Positions 9,127 through 17,968 of a stretch of 64,000 bases of DNA are shown here, piece by piece. The notes under the pieces were generated by a model. The model had not been told where the DNA came from and searched no databases. It saw nothing but the letters and a program-made list of their open reading frames with translations. A program made the position numbers and the translations under genes. Source of the DNA: Psychrobacter sp. TAE2020 (GTDB lineage Bacteria > Pseudomonadota > Gammaproteobacteria > Pseudomonadales > Moraxellaceae); NCBI RefSeq assembly GCF_018919485.1, contig NZ_JAHLMU010000001.1, positions 1,744,893 through 1,808,892 of the forward strand. The letters are read 5' to 3'. Positions within the stretch are counted from its first letter, which is position 1; each line of letters starts with the position of its first letter.

Positions 9127-10784
9127 ACTTGGCTAATTTCTTGGGCAATATTCGCCAGCAAAGGTCGAGCACTACTCTCTTGCCCACTTGCCTGCATTTG
9201 CTCAGCCAACTGCTTGGCTTGGGTCAACGAAGTCATTGCACTATCGTAGCGCCCAGTCCATAGCTGATCATGGCTACGATAACGTAAGGCATTGATAGTG
9301 GCAATCTTCGCTAATTGTGGCGACGTTGAGGTCTTAGCTATTTTTTCATTAGCTAATTGTAGGCTCTGCCAAGCATAGCGATCACTAGGCTGCTGCAGCG
9401 TTAGCGGCTTTAACAGTGCTTGTGCTTGCGTAGGATTACCACTATTGGTCAGCGCATCTGCTAAATATAAGCGTAAATCACGGCGCTCGGGGTATAGACT
9501 CTGTTGCGACTGCAAAATCTGTGCTGCTTGTAACCATTTATTTTGCTCAACTAGTATTTGGCTTTGAGTAATAGATAGCAGCGGCTCTAGCAACTGTTGA
9601 TCGTATAGCGGTAAAGCTATAAGTACTTTGTATAGTTGCTCCGCCTCAGCAAAACGTTGCTGTTCACCATACCAATGCATTAAGGCTAGTTTGGCACCGA
9701 CGCTATTTTCAGCGGCGCTCATCAATGCGGTTTGGGTCATACGCTTACCGGTACTTTGTACTCGCCAATAGAGCAAATCAAACAAGGCTTGATGACGCTG
9801 CTGCTGATTCAATGACAAAGTAGGATAACGTTGGGCACGGCTTTGCGACTCACTTAAGCGCTCATTACTTAACGGGTGCGAACGTACAAAGCTAGGTAAA
9901 AACTGATTCTCAACTTGGTTTAACTGACCTCGCTCATTCATAGTAGCAAAAAAGCTAGCCATCGCTCGTGGATTGTAGCCGGCCTGATTCATAATTTGCA
10001 TGCCAACACGGTCCGCTTCACGCTCATTGCTACGACTAAAGGCCATGCCACTGTTCATAGCTGCTGTTTGGCTACCCATCATCACTGCTGCTGCTGCGTC
10101 ACCATCAACGGCGGAAGCAGCTATCGCAGCTATCATACCGCCTACTTGCAACAACAACGCCTTTCTACGCTCATCAGCGCTATGCTCATAATGACGCTGA
10201 CTAATGTGCGCAACCTCATGGGCAACTACACTTGCTAGCTCATCCATGCTTTTGGCAGCGGTAATAGTACCCGTATTGATACCGATTAGACCCCCTGGCG
10301 CAGCGAAAGCGTTAATAGTCGGACTATCAATGATCACTACCGCCATAGGAGCTTGCTGGCGCACTTGCGCATTAAGTCGCCAAGTCATCTCCTTGACCGT
10401 CTCTTGAATCCAAGGGTCATGCTCCATCTTTACTTGCCCATTGATGCTCTGTAGCGACCATTCCCCAATCAGCTTGTTTTGATACTGTTCGGCGAAGCTA
10501 AGACTCTCACCACGTAAGTTGGGTAACGCCAATACGTCTGTGCTAGGCTGCTGCCATGAGCCATAGCTCACAGTGGGCGCTGCATAACTGCTATACATAA
10601 GGCTACTAGCTAAGCCAATTAATAATAGCTTTACGCTAGGCACTCGAAGCTGACCAGCAACTGACTTAGCTGGCCACGGCGCTTGACTACTAAAGCTGCG
10701 TGGCTCAACATCTAATCGATTACTAGCTTTTGCGCTGTGCAAAACACTAGAGTTATAACTATGATTAAAAGGCATCAAGGGCAT
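9099..10784 (-). CDS. BepA-like periplasmic M48 metalloprotease with TPR domain
   Basis: 561 residues. A hydrophobic export segment (VKLLLIGLASSLMYSSYAAP, residues 51-70) precedes the M48 catalytic domain: zinc motif H189-E-V-A-H193 and the third ligand in NEREAD near 253-258. The C-terminal half is helical and repetitive, as in the TPR module of BepA, which degrades stalled outer-membrane proteins and helps LptD assembly. The 50 residues before the export segment are unusual; an ATG at residue 4 fits the AGGA ribosome-binding site spacing better than the first ATG. Regulation is not visible. The E. coli BepA function is transferred by architecture, not proven. Confidence 0.85.
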   Translation of the reverse strand: MPLMPFNHSYNSSVLHSAKASNRLDVEPRSFSSQAPWPAKSVAGQLRVPSVKLLLIGLASSLMYSSYAAPTVSYGSWQQPSTDVLALPNLRGESLSFAEQYQNKLIGEWSLQSINGQVKMEHDPWIQETVKEMTWRLNAQVRQQAPMAVVIIDSPTINAFAAPGGLIGINTGTITAAKSMDELASVVAHEVAHISQRHYEHSADERRKALLLQVGGMIAAIAASAVDGDAAAAVMMGSQTAAMNSGMAFSRSNEREADRVGMQIMNQAGYNPRAMASFFATMNERGQLNQVENQFLPSFVRSHPLSNERLSESQSRAQRYPTLSLNQQQRHQALFDLLYWRVQSTGKRMTQTALMSAAENSVGAKLALMHWYGEQQRFAEAEQLYKVLIALPLYDQQLLEPLLSITQSQILVEQNKWLQAAQILQSQQSLYPERRDLRLYLADALTNSGNPTQAQALLKPLTLQQPSDRYAWQSLQLANEKIAKTSTSPQLAKIATINALRYRSHDQLWTGRYDSAMTSLTQAKQLAEQMQASGQESSARPLLANIAQEISQVKTAKDYKP

Positions 10785-10943
10785 ATCCTAATTTATCAGC
10801 AAGTCTTTTTATTCGGAGTATCCAATGATCGACTATAGGAGCTTGCTGCCGTAAGGTCAATTTTAATCTGCTGCTGACTACTAATATCTAAGCACGGCGT
10901 GACTTTTGTGCAACACTGTCTTTGATCCCCTTACCGTTCAGTA

Positions 10944-10973
10944 ATGCTATTTTCATGCTATTTTCATGCTATT
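10944..10973. repeat. Short tandem repeat, 11 bp unit x2.7
   Basis: ATGCTATTTTC occurs twice without mismatch and a third time as its first eight bases. Lies in the spacer upstream of the TusA-like gene. Confidence 0.75.
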
Positions 10974-11047
10974 AGCTATCATTGATAATTTTAATAGTGG
11001 TATTAATAGTAGTGCTCACAAACAACAACTTTGCCATGGCGCTAGTT

Positions 11048-11056
11048 TGTTATAAT
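11048..11056 (+). promoter_or_regulatory. Extended -10 promoter element upstream of TusA-like gene
   Basis: TGTTATAAT, an exact TGnTATAAT box, 136 bases before the start codon at 11192. Only a weak TTGCCA at a short 14-base spacing is seen as -35. Confidence 0.5.
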
Positions 11057-11191
11057 CAGTCTACTGTGCTTAGTAGCTTGTCCTTATTTGTTGGTGACTG
11101 GCTACTGATAAATTACTAACAGCGACCTTGCATTTTTGCGTTAGAAAGCAACCCTCTTGTAATAAGAACTAAGGTATCCAAGGCTATTGCT

Positions 11192-11686
11192 ATGTACGCT
11201 GATAACTGCTCGAATAGTATCTCTTCCCTGCCCTATTCGGTGTGCTTAGCACCAAGCCTAGTAGCGTCTGAGGAAGATATGATTGTCACTAACTTGCGCC
11301 TATTACCAGCAGGTTGTATCAGTGATATTCAATCGGATACAGCTAACTTAAGTACTGAGCTAGCAAATAATAATGTGGTGACCATCAAAGGTATAGTCGA
11401 TGGTCGGGGCTTGGCTTGTCCCATGCCCCTGCTAAAAACCAAGGTAGCACTACGTAATATAGCTATCGGTGATTCGCTATATGTTATTGCTACTGATCCC
11501 AATTCACGGGCAGATATTACTGCTTTTTGTCAGCACACTCAGCAAGCAAATAATGCTTTGGGTTTACAGCTGATACTAAATAAAAGCACTACTGACCAAA
11601 CCATGTCAGCGTCTATTAAAACTAAGACTAGTGCAAGTTTTGATACAATATTTCACTTCATCATTACCAAAACTGATAGCAACTAA
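11192..11686 (+). CDS. TusA/SirA-family sulfur carrier with N-terminal extension
   Basis: 164 residues. The second half is a TusA fold: GLACPMPLLKTKVAL with the sulfur-carrying Cys76 and CPMP motif, then IGDSLYVIATDPNSRADITAFC. TusA relays persulfide sulfur to tRNA thiouridine, molybdopterin or other acceptors. Free-standing TusA is about 80 residues, so the first 65 residues and a Ser/Thr-rich tail are extra. An AAGG ribosome-binding site eight bases before 11192 supports this long start; a shorter start at residue 30 (11279) is possible. Whether it is the housekeeping TusA or a paralogue cannot be decided. Confidence 0.8.
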   Translation: MYADNCSNSISSLPYSVCLAPSLVASEEDMIVTNLRLLPAGCISDIQSDTANLSTELANNNVVTIKGIVDGRGLACPMPLLKTKVALRNIAIGDSLYVIATDPNSRADITAFCQHTQQANNALGLQLILNKSTTDQTMSASIKTKTSASFDTIFHFIITKTDSN

Positions 11687-11833
11687 GCGTTGCTATCCTT
11701 TACAATTAAGATAATGAAATTTTGCCTATTAACTCTACGTAGCAAATTTGCACAATAACTCTAAGCATTAACTTCAAGTTAAATTTAAACAGTAACTTTG
11801 TTTACTTATCTTCTATTAATCAAGGTCAAAAAT

Positions 11834-13075
11834 ATGGCTACTGAATCGGTGACGACAACTCAAAATAGTGCTCCTAAGACCGCAATCGTAAAAAGCACTC
11901 AAGCCAAGCGTGCAAAAACTGTAAAACCACACAGCCCTGAGGCAAAAAACACCAAAATGAAAGATGCAAAGGTAAAAGATGCGCTAATCGAAGGTAACCA
12001 TAATCAAAGCGAAACGGCTAAAGCTACTAGTGTGCAGCAAGATAAAGTAAAAAAAACGGTTAGTAAAAAAGTGGATAAAAAGCCAGCTAATGACCAGCCT
12101 ATTGCTGAAATAAATCCTGCGCGTGAAGCCGCCCTTAAGGCTGCAGCCCAACGTCCGCCTTATGACGCTAGTGCTCTAGAAGATACTAGCACTCGTGACT
12201 TAGTACCAGCTATGCCGACCCATCTGTCTGCCCCTGGGGTGAATTTGGGTGCTTATATCAATACTGTACATCAAATCCCTATCTTGACTACCACCCAAGA
12301 GCAAGAGTTGGCTCATCGTTACTTCGATGAAGGTGATGTTGAGGCAGCACGATTATTAGTGATGTCACATTTGCGTTTTGTCATTCATATTGCTCGTAGT
12401 TACTCAGGTTATGGTCTGCCACAAGCTGACTTGATTCAAGAGGGTAATTTGGGCTTGATGAAAGCAGTCAAACGCTTTGATCCTAATAAAGGCGTACGCT
12501 TAGTATCTTTTGCAGTGCATTGGATCAAGGCTGAAATACATGAGTTTGTGATTCGCAATTGGCGCATCGTCAAAGTCGCTACCACTAAAGCTCACCGCAA
12601 ACTGTTCTTTAATCTACGCAGTCTAAAAAAGACCAATAATCAGCTGACTTTAGAAGAAGCCGATGCGATTGCTAATGATCTCAATGTTACTCGTAAACAA
12701 GTACTAGAGATGGAATCACGTTTGACCTCTTACGATGCTTCTTTTGAGACGCAATCGAGTGATGACGATGATGGTCGTTACGCACCGCAGTTGTTCTTAG
12801 AAGATGGTATTGACCCCGCGGAAATGGTAGAAGAAGCTGATTGGGAAGAGAATAACTCATCAGCACTGATAGCGGCGATGGATACCTTGGATGATCGCTC
12901 ACGTGATATCGTTGAGCAACGCTGGCTCACTGAGCAAAAATCCACTCTGCATGAGTTGGCAGCGGTCTACTCTATCTCAGCAGAGCGAGTACGTCAGATC
13001 GAAAAGAATGCCATGGATAAAATTCGTGATGCGATGACTATCGATAGTGTCATTTTGCCCGATGACATTCAATAG
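11834..13075 (+). CDS. rpoH: Heat-shock sigma factor RpoH with long basic N-terminus
   Basis: The chosen start (MATESV) has AAGG at 11822-11825, about eight bases upstream; the frame is open to 11798 but that start has no such site. 413 residues. From about residue 120 it aligns with sigma-32 throughout: SHLRFVIHIARSYSGYGLPQADLIQEGN, VRLVSFAVHWIKAEIHEFV, RNWRIVKVATTKAHRKLFFNLR and the region 4 HTH at the C-terminus. The RpoH box reads AHRKLFFNLR, with His replacing the common Gln. The first ~110 residues, rich in Lys, Ala and Thr, have no counterpart in the 284-residue E. coli protein. It directs RNA polymerase to heat-shock promoters. Confidence 0.93.
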   Translation: MATESVTTTQNSAPKTAIVKSTQAKRAKTVKPHSPEAKNTKMKDAKVKDALIEGNHNQSETAKATSVQQDKVKKTVSKKVDKKPANDQPIAEINPAREAALKAAAQRPPYDASALEDTSTRDLVPAMPTHLSAPGVNLGAYINTVHQIPILTTTQEQELAHRYFDEGDVEAARLLVMSHLRFVIHIARSYSGYGLPQADLIQEGNLGLMKAVKRFDPNKGVRLVSFAVHWIKAEIHEFVIRNWRIVKVATTKAHRKLFFNLRSLKKTNNQLTLEEADAIANDLNVTRKQVLEMESRLTSYDASFETQSSDDDDGRYAPQLFLEDGIDPAEMVEEADWEENNSSALIAAMDTLDDRSRDIVEQRWLTEQKSTLHELAAVYSISAERVRQIEKNAMDKIRDAMTIDSVILPDDIQ

Positions 13076-13218
13076 CACTTGCCATCAATATCTATAGCAA
13101 TCAGTAGCCCCAGTTATTAACTAGTTATTAATAGCAGCACACCTCTACCACAACTGAGATTGGTTGATAGTGGGTAGTCAATAGCTAGATAGTCCATAAT
13201 CACTTTAAAGGTTAGACC

Positions 13219-13593
13219 ATGGTAAATTGGATAGGTATTGCTGCTCTCAATATGGCTCTAGCGGTTGCTTTAGGTGCTTTCGGTGCTCATGGTCTCAAAG
13301 GTATAGCCAATGCCGAACAACTAGCTTGGTGGCATACTGCAACCCTATATTTATTAGCCCATGCTCTAGGATTACTGCTAGTCGGCCTATTAATTCGTCT
13401 CAATTATGCTAGCCAAACTAGTGCCTGGTTATTACAGCTGGGGGTGATTATATTCGCCGGTAGTCTCTATGCGATGACTTTAGGAGCACCACGTTGGTTT
13501 GGAGCTATTACTCCTATCGGTGGACTCCTGATGATTGCAGGCTGGCTATGGCTAGCCGTCACAGCCTTTCGTTTAGGTAATAACACGTTATAG
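13219..13593 (+). CDS. DUF423 family inner-membrane protein (YgdD type)
   Basis: 124 residues, four predicted membrane helices. The conserved N-terminus with ALGAFGAHGLKG and the HTATLYLLAHALGLLLVGL segment mark the DUF423 family, small membrane proteins of unknown function found across bacteria. Stands alone between rpoH and thiS; an AAAGGTT ribosome-binding site precedes the ATG. Confidence 0.87.
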   Translation: MVNWIGIAALNMALAVALGAFGAHGLKGIANAEQLAWWHTATLYLLAHALGLLLVGLLIRLNYASQTSAWLLQLGVIIFAGSLYAMTLGAPRWFGAITPIGGLLMIAGWLWLAVTAFRLGNNTL

Positions 13594-13720
13594 AAACGAA
13601 TCATTTTGCGTGCTAAATATCCTAACAATGCGGTTAACAAAAGATGGTTAGTCAGCTATCATCGATAAGCGATTTACTGTTAGCTACTAGTCATTTATCA
13701 AACCATTACCGGAAAACATT

Positions 13721-13921
13721 ATGAGTAAGATTATAGTCAACGGCAAAACATTACAAACTACTCATCAGACCGTGCAGTTAGTAATTAATGAGCTGGGATT
13801 AAGTACTGGTCGTTATGCGGTTGAGGTCGATGGTGAACTGATTCCTAAAAGCGAGCTTACTACGTTACGTATTACTGAGGGTATGAGTATTGAAGTGGTC
13901 CAAGCGGTAGGCGGTGGTTAA
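13721..13921 (+). CDS. thiS: Sulfur carrier protein ThiS
   Basis: 66 residues with a ubiquitin-like fold start (IIVNGKTLQT) and the C-terminal VVQAVGGG. The terminal Gly-Gly is the site of adenylation and thiocarboxylate formation; sulfur is then passed to ThiG for thiazole synthesis. The family normally ends in a single GG, so three glycines is a small oddity. Its usual partner thiG is not adjacent: a bidirectional terminator follows at 14009. No TPP riboswitch is visible upstream. Confidence 0.9.
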   Translation: MSKIIVNGKTLQTTHQTVQLVINELGLSTGRYAVEVDGELIPKSELTTLRITEGMSIEVVQAVGGG

Positions 13922-14269
13922 ACTTTTAATATGAAGCTTAAACTTTAGGCTAATTTATAAATTTATTCGGTCATTCATCAGCGACAAGCAAAATAAAATA
14001 GCAGCCATAAAAAAGACCTCAACGAATTATACGTTTGAGGTCTTTTTTTATCATCAACAGGTAATAACAGGGTAGTGAAGAGATTGATCGACTTGGCATA
14101 ACTACAATCATGTTTTAGTATTATGATTATCACTAATTGTGACTAGTACCGCACCGATCAAAGGCTTACTATTTAGTTGTTGTAAACACTACTGTCGCAT
14201 CCTCACTGTTGGTCTCTCCTACTACTATAGTTACAATTACTATTGCTCTCACTACAAGGTCTCTGCCTC
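13922..14269. other. Spacer between thiS and hpf
   Basis: 348 bases between the convergent thiS and hpf. It holds the strong terminator at 14009-14048 and nothing else that I can support. Confidence 0.5.
14009..14048. terminator. Bidirectional rho-independent terminator after thiS
   Basis: Stem AAAAAAGACCTCAA / TTTGAGGTCTTTTTT with an 11-base loop. A- and T-runs on both sides allow termination from either strand; it serves thiS on the plus strand. Confidence 0.9.
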
Positions 14270-14650
14270 TTATACTACAGGCTCTGCATCAGCAATGTCA
14301 TTATCTACGTAACGTCCATCACGTCCAGCACCTTGAGTCTTTTTACCTTCCTGACGAGTCTTGTATTTACGCACTTGTCTCTCAAGCTTATCGGTCATAT
14401 CGTTAATAGCTTTATACATATCGTCATCAAAAGATTGTACGAACATCTCTTTGCCTGAAACTCGCATGATAGCTTCGGCTTTATGGCTTTTTTGACCACC
14501 ATCGCTGGCACCACTATTGTCTAATGACAAAATTACTTGGATGCTTTGAATTTGATCAAAATGGCGCTCAATTTTTTCTAATTTTTCGCGTACAGCTGTA
14601 TTCATGGCATCGGTTACGCTGATATGGTGACCACTGATAGAAACATTCAT
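14270..14650 (-). CDS. hpf: Ribosome hibernation promoting factor
   Basis: 126 residues: the beta-alpha-beta-beta-beta-alpha HPF/YfiA domain (MNVSISGHHISVTDAMNTAVREKLEKIERHF ... MYKAINDMTDKLERQVRKYK) plus a short disordered tail. It lacks the C-terminal dimerisation domain of long HPF, so it is the short gammaproteobacterial type that works with RMF to form 100S ribosomes. It follows rpoN, the standard rpoN-hpf order, but after a 300-base gap. Confidence 0.92.
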   Translation of the reverse strand: MNVSISGHHISVTDAMNTAVREKLEKIERHFDQIQSIQVILSLDNSGASDGGQKSHKAEAIMRVSGKEMFVQSFDDDMYKAINDMTDKLERQVRKYKTRQEGKKTQGAGRDGRYVDNDIADAEPVV

Positions 14651-14951
14651 ATTATTATCCTCATGTTCATAACTTTATATCACTAGCGATTAGGCAAACT
14701 AGCCTAACCACCTTACCTTATCAATAACTTCAGTTCTTTATTCAATGTAGAGAGCTTCTACTCTTAAAAGCCCTTATAAACCACATTTAAAAAGTATTGG
14801 CTTTTGCTATTAATGCCTCTCTAATTTGTCATGAAACCCCAATAGTAGCAAGGTAGGTTGTTGTAATTAAATGTAACCGCAGCTAGGCTTTTTTACTCAA
14901 TTCTATACAATTAGAAAATTTTGTTTTTATTTATTTTCTTATCAGTCACAA
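14651..14951. other. Spacer between rpoN and hpf
   Basis: 301 AT-rich bases. A promoter for hpf is expected here but no clear element was found; no terminator hairpin after rpoN is obvious. Confidence 0.4.
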
Positions 14952-16664
14952 CTAATACTTTTGTTTGCGTTGGGTAGAGGAGCCTATACCTAAAGCTTCA
15001 CGATATTTGGCCACCGTGCGCCGAGCAATATCGATACCTTCTTCATGCAAACAAGCTTGCAATCGACTATCAGAAAGCGGCTTCTTCATATCCTCATCAG
15101 TAATCATTTGCTTAATCATCGCACTAATAGCGGTAGAAGATACATCGCCATCGCTACTACTAACATGCGATGAAAAAAAGTATTTGAGGGAGAACAGCCC
15201 TTGTGGAGTCAGAATAGTCTTACTAGTAGTCAGTCGTGAAACCGTAGATTCGTGTAGATCTACCTCTTCGGCAATAGCTTTTAATATTAGGGGCTGCATA
15301 GCTTTAGCACCATACTGCAAAAAAGCTTGTTGGCGATAAATGATGCTAGTGGATACTTTCAATAAATTTTGATTACGCTCTTCAATACTACGAATGAATA
15401 AGCGAGCATCGATTAGATTATCGCGTAAATATTGATTTTCGGGACTCTCATCACCACGTTTGACCAAATTGGCGTACTCTTGATTAACTCGTAGTTTAGG
15501 CAAAGTATCCGGATTGAGGCGCACATGCCAGCCCTCAATTATAGCTAAGTTATTCTGGCTGCTATCTAATTGCTGGTTGGTTTTACTGCTAGCACTGCTA
15601 TTAACTGCTGCTACATCACGGCGTAACGGTGTAACTAGTACATCTGGAATATCATAGCTCTCTGGCAACTGAGTATATTCTGGCTGACGGCTTTGAAAAG
15701 CTAAGCCAGGCGCAGGGTTTAAGGTACGTAATAAGTTGAGCGCTGGAGTAATCTCTTCTGGCATTAGGCCTGTGATATCGGTTAAAGCTTTGATATTATT
15801 GCTAACCAGATGCTCACTGGCCTTAAGTAAGGCTTGTGCTTGCGCCAAAAATTCAGTAGAAGTATCCAGTTTTTGTAGCTGGATATTGAGACATTCATTC
15901 AAATGGCGAGCACCAACCCCTAAAGGATCGCAAGACTGAATAATTCGTAGTACCGCTACTATCTCATCAGCCTGAATTTGAGTCTCCCATTGATAGAAAC
16001 TGCCCATAGTCTGAAAACTCTGTAGCAGCTCCTCGATATCGAGCCGGACAAAACCCATATTATCCATGGAGTCCACCAAATAATCAGCAATCAAGGTATC
16101 GGTATCGGACAGCCGTTTAAAGTTTAGTTGCCAGCGCACATAATCTTGAATAGTAGCGCTAGTGCTGCCTTGATAGCTGTCGGGATCATCATAGCCAGTA
16201 TAACTGATCGTTGAACCAGCAGCAGAGGCATAGTTGCTGCTCTCAACACTACTATAATCGTAGTTATCACTATCTAAACTGGCATAGCTGTCATTACTGT
16301 TATCCATAGCCTCGTTGTCGATACTGGCTTGTTGTAACTTATCCAAGCTATCTATCTCTTGTTGATCGGCGCTATTGACGGTATTGCTGCTGTCAGAGTC
16401 ATTAGTTGCTGAAGCAGCTAAGCTATCCTCATTCCACATCTCTAAGGTCAAACACTCATCAGCTAGACTAAGCTCATAGTCGTCCTCATTACTATCTTCA
16501 TCATCTTCGACTCGCTCTAGCAAAGGATTGTTATCTAATTTGGCTTGAACCTCTTGTGCCAATTCAAGACTAGAGAGCTGCAACAGTTTGATCGCCTGCT
16601 GCATTTGTGGGGTGAGTTTCTGTGAGGTACTTAGCGTGGCTGCTAATCCGAATGACATACTCAT
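14952..16664 (-). CDS. rpoN: RNA polymerase sigma-54 factor
   Basis: 570 residues. Region I is the Gln/Leu-rich activator-interacting segment (TPQMQQAIKLLQLSSLELAQEVQ, residues 17-39). Region II (about 50-170) is strongly acidic and Ser/Asn/Asp-rich and is expanded compared with the 477-residue E. coli protein. Region III carries the HTH (LHESTVSRLTTSKTILTPQGLFSLKYFFS) and the invariant RpoN box ARRTVAKYRE near the C-terminus. It directs enhancer-dependent transcription at -24/-12 promoters. The usual upstream neighbour lptB is absent; a Nit1-like gene is divergent instead. Confidence 0.96.
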   Translation of the reverse strand: MSMSFGLAATLSTSQKLTPQMQQAIKLLQLSSLELAQEVQAKLDNNPLLERVEDDEDSNEDDYELSLADECLTLEMWNEDSLAASATNDSDSSNTVNSADQQEIDSLDKLQQASIDNEAMDNSNDSYASLDSDNYDYSSVESSNYASAAGSTISYTGYDDPDSYQGSTSATIQDYVRWQLNFKRLSDTDTLIADYLVDSMDNMGFVRLDIEELLQSFQTMGSFYQWETQIQADEIVAVLRIIQSCDPLGVGARHLNECLNIQLQKLDTSTEFLAQAQALLKASEHLVSNNIKALTDITGLMPEEITPALNLLRTLNPAPGLAFQSRQPEYTQLPESYDIPDVLVTPLRRDVAAVNSSASSKTNQQLDSSQNNLAIIEGWHVRLNPDTLPKLRVNQEYANLVKRGDESPENQYLRDNLIDARLFIRSIEERNQNLLKVSTSIIYRQQAFLQYGAKAMQPLILKAIAEEVDLHESTVSRLTTSKTILTPQGLFSLKYFFSSHVSSSDGDVSSTAISAMIKQMITDEDMKKPLSDSRLQACLHEEGIDIARRTVAKYREALGIGSSTQRKQKY

Positions 16665-17038
16665 AGACAGATTATTGCACTCCAGTATTAATAAAATTTT
16701 GGTAATAGCGGTTGTTGGTTGCTATGATTTAACAGTGTAATCAACCTATATGCCTTGACGATAGCATTTTTTATCCGTCTGTTGCTATGATAATCTATAT
16801 CCTGCCGAGCCATAATTAGTGGTTATAAGTTATTATTGTTGAGTGATTAGCTGTTCATTTGTAGCTAAACCGTGAGAGTTATAGTCAAAAAACAGCAAAC
16901 CTAATCCTAGTAAACTCTTAAATAGTTAGCGCTCACTTAAAGACTGTTTATTGAAAGCTAACTATTAAAGGCTCTATTAAAAAGTTATTAAAGGCTTTAT
17001 TAAAAGCAACTAGCAAAAATAACCATTGAGAATCCACT
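16665..17038. other. Spacer between divergent rpoN and Nit1-like gene
   Basis: 374 bases. Near the plus-strand gene it holds a tandem repeat at 16963-17007; promoters for both genes are expected but not placed. Confidence 0.5.
16963..17007. repeat. Tandem repeat, 23 bp unit x2
   Basis: TATTAAAGGCTCTATTAAAA and TATTAAAGGCTTTATTAAAA, offset by 23 bases and differing at one position over 20, just upstream of the Nit1-like gene. Confidence 0.75.
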
Positions 17039-17923
17039 ATGAATAACCATCACCTTACTATAGCTGCTGTACAGATGAATAGCCAACAAGATATTAGCGC
17101 CAATTTAGCCACCATAAAGTCAGCTATTAGCGTGGCTAGTGCACAAGGGGCGCAGCTAGTAGTACTCCCAGAGAACTGTTGTAGTATGGGCGAACAGCTT
17201 GCTACTGCTCAGCGTTTTGATGAGTTATCAGCGACTATCGCTGACTACGCTTATGCTCATAAAGTATACGTGCTTGCCGGTTCTCTACCTTGTCCTTATC
17301 GTCCTGATGGGGTGATCGTTCCTGATGGTCGTATGCGCCAAGTCAGCTTACTGTTTAGCCCTGCTGGCAAGGTCGTCGCACGTTACGATAAGATCCATCT
17401 GTTTACCGCTACTGTCGCTGACAAGCAAGGCAGCTATAATGAAGCCTTGACCTTTGAGCCTGGCACGCAGACGGTAGTGACGCCGATTGAGCTCAAGAAT
17501 GAGGTTTATCAATTGGGTATGATGGTGTGTTTTGATCTACGTTTTCCAGCGCTGGCCCAACGTTTACGCCAAGCAGGAGCTGAGCTCCTCAGTGCGCCAG
17601 CGGCTTTTACTTATATGACCGGTCAAGCGCATTGGTCGCTATTATTACAAGCACGTGCTTTGGACAGCCAATGTATGGTGATTGGTGCGGCACAAGGCGG
17701 TGACCATCATTATAGAAACGGTACAGTGCGTCAAACTTGGGGACATGCAGCAATTAGCGCTTTCGATGGCACTATTGTGACTAGCTATCAGCATAGCGAG
17801 ATTGACAAAGTAGCAGCCAATAAAGTCAACGACTATGCGCTAGTGTTCGCCAGTTTAGACAAACTAGCGCAGCAGCAAGGACGCCAAAGTATGCCTATTT
17901 TTCAATGTCATCGCTTGGCCTAA
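17039..17923 (+). CDS. Carbon-nitrogen hydrolase, Nit1-like (deaminated glutathione amidase type)
   Basis: 294 residues of the nitrilase superfamily with the complete Glu-Lys-Cys triad: E45 (LPENCC), K118 (YDKIHLF) and C164 (MVCFDLRFP). The RAGAELLSAPAAFT-like stretch, HWSLLLQARALDSQCMVIGAAQGG and the C-terminal SMPIFQCHR match the Nit1 branch, which cleaves the side product deaminated glutathione. Divergent from rpoN and ending 46 bases before the convergent xerC. Other amidase activity is possible within this superfamily. Confidence 0.85.
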   Translation: MNNHHLTIAAVQMNSQQDISANLATIKSAISVASAQGAQLVVLPENCCSMGEQLATAQRFDELSATIADYAYAHKVYVLAGSLPCPYRPDGVIVPDGRMRQVSLLFSPAGKVVARYDKIHLFTATVADKQGSYNEALTFEPGTQTVVTPIELKNEVYQLGMMVCFDLRFPALAQRLRQAGAELLSAPAAFTYMTGQAHWSLLLQARALDSQCMVIGAAQGGDHHYRNGTVRQTWGHAAISAFDGTIVTSYQHSEIDKVAANKVNDYALVFASLDKLAQQQGRQSMPIFQCHRLA

Positions 17924-17968
17924 ATCTGCTGTAGTACAGCTTTAATAGCGCCTTATAATAAAGGCAAG

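Larger units (their letters stand above)
10785..11191. other. Spacer between M48 protease and TusA-like gene
   Basis: 407 bases. Contains a tandem repeat at 10944-10973 and an extended -10 box at 11048-11056 serving the plus-strand gene. No coding sequence seen. Confidence 0.5.

Noticed and set aside
13594..13720. TPP riboswitch upstream of thiS
   Set aside because: The conserved CTGAGA and ACC-GAT segments are absent.
14209..14458. Plus-strand frames opposite hpf
   Set aside because: Shadows of the hpf coding strand; composition follows its codon pattern.
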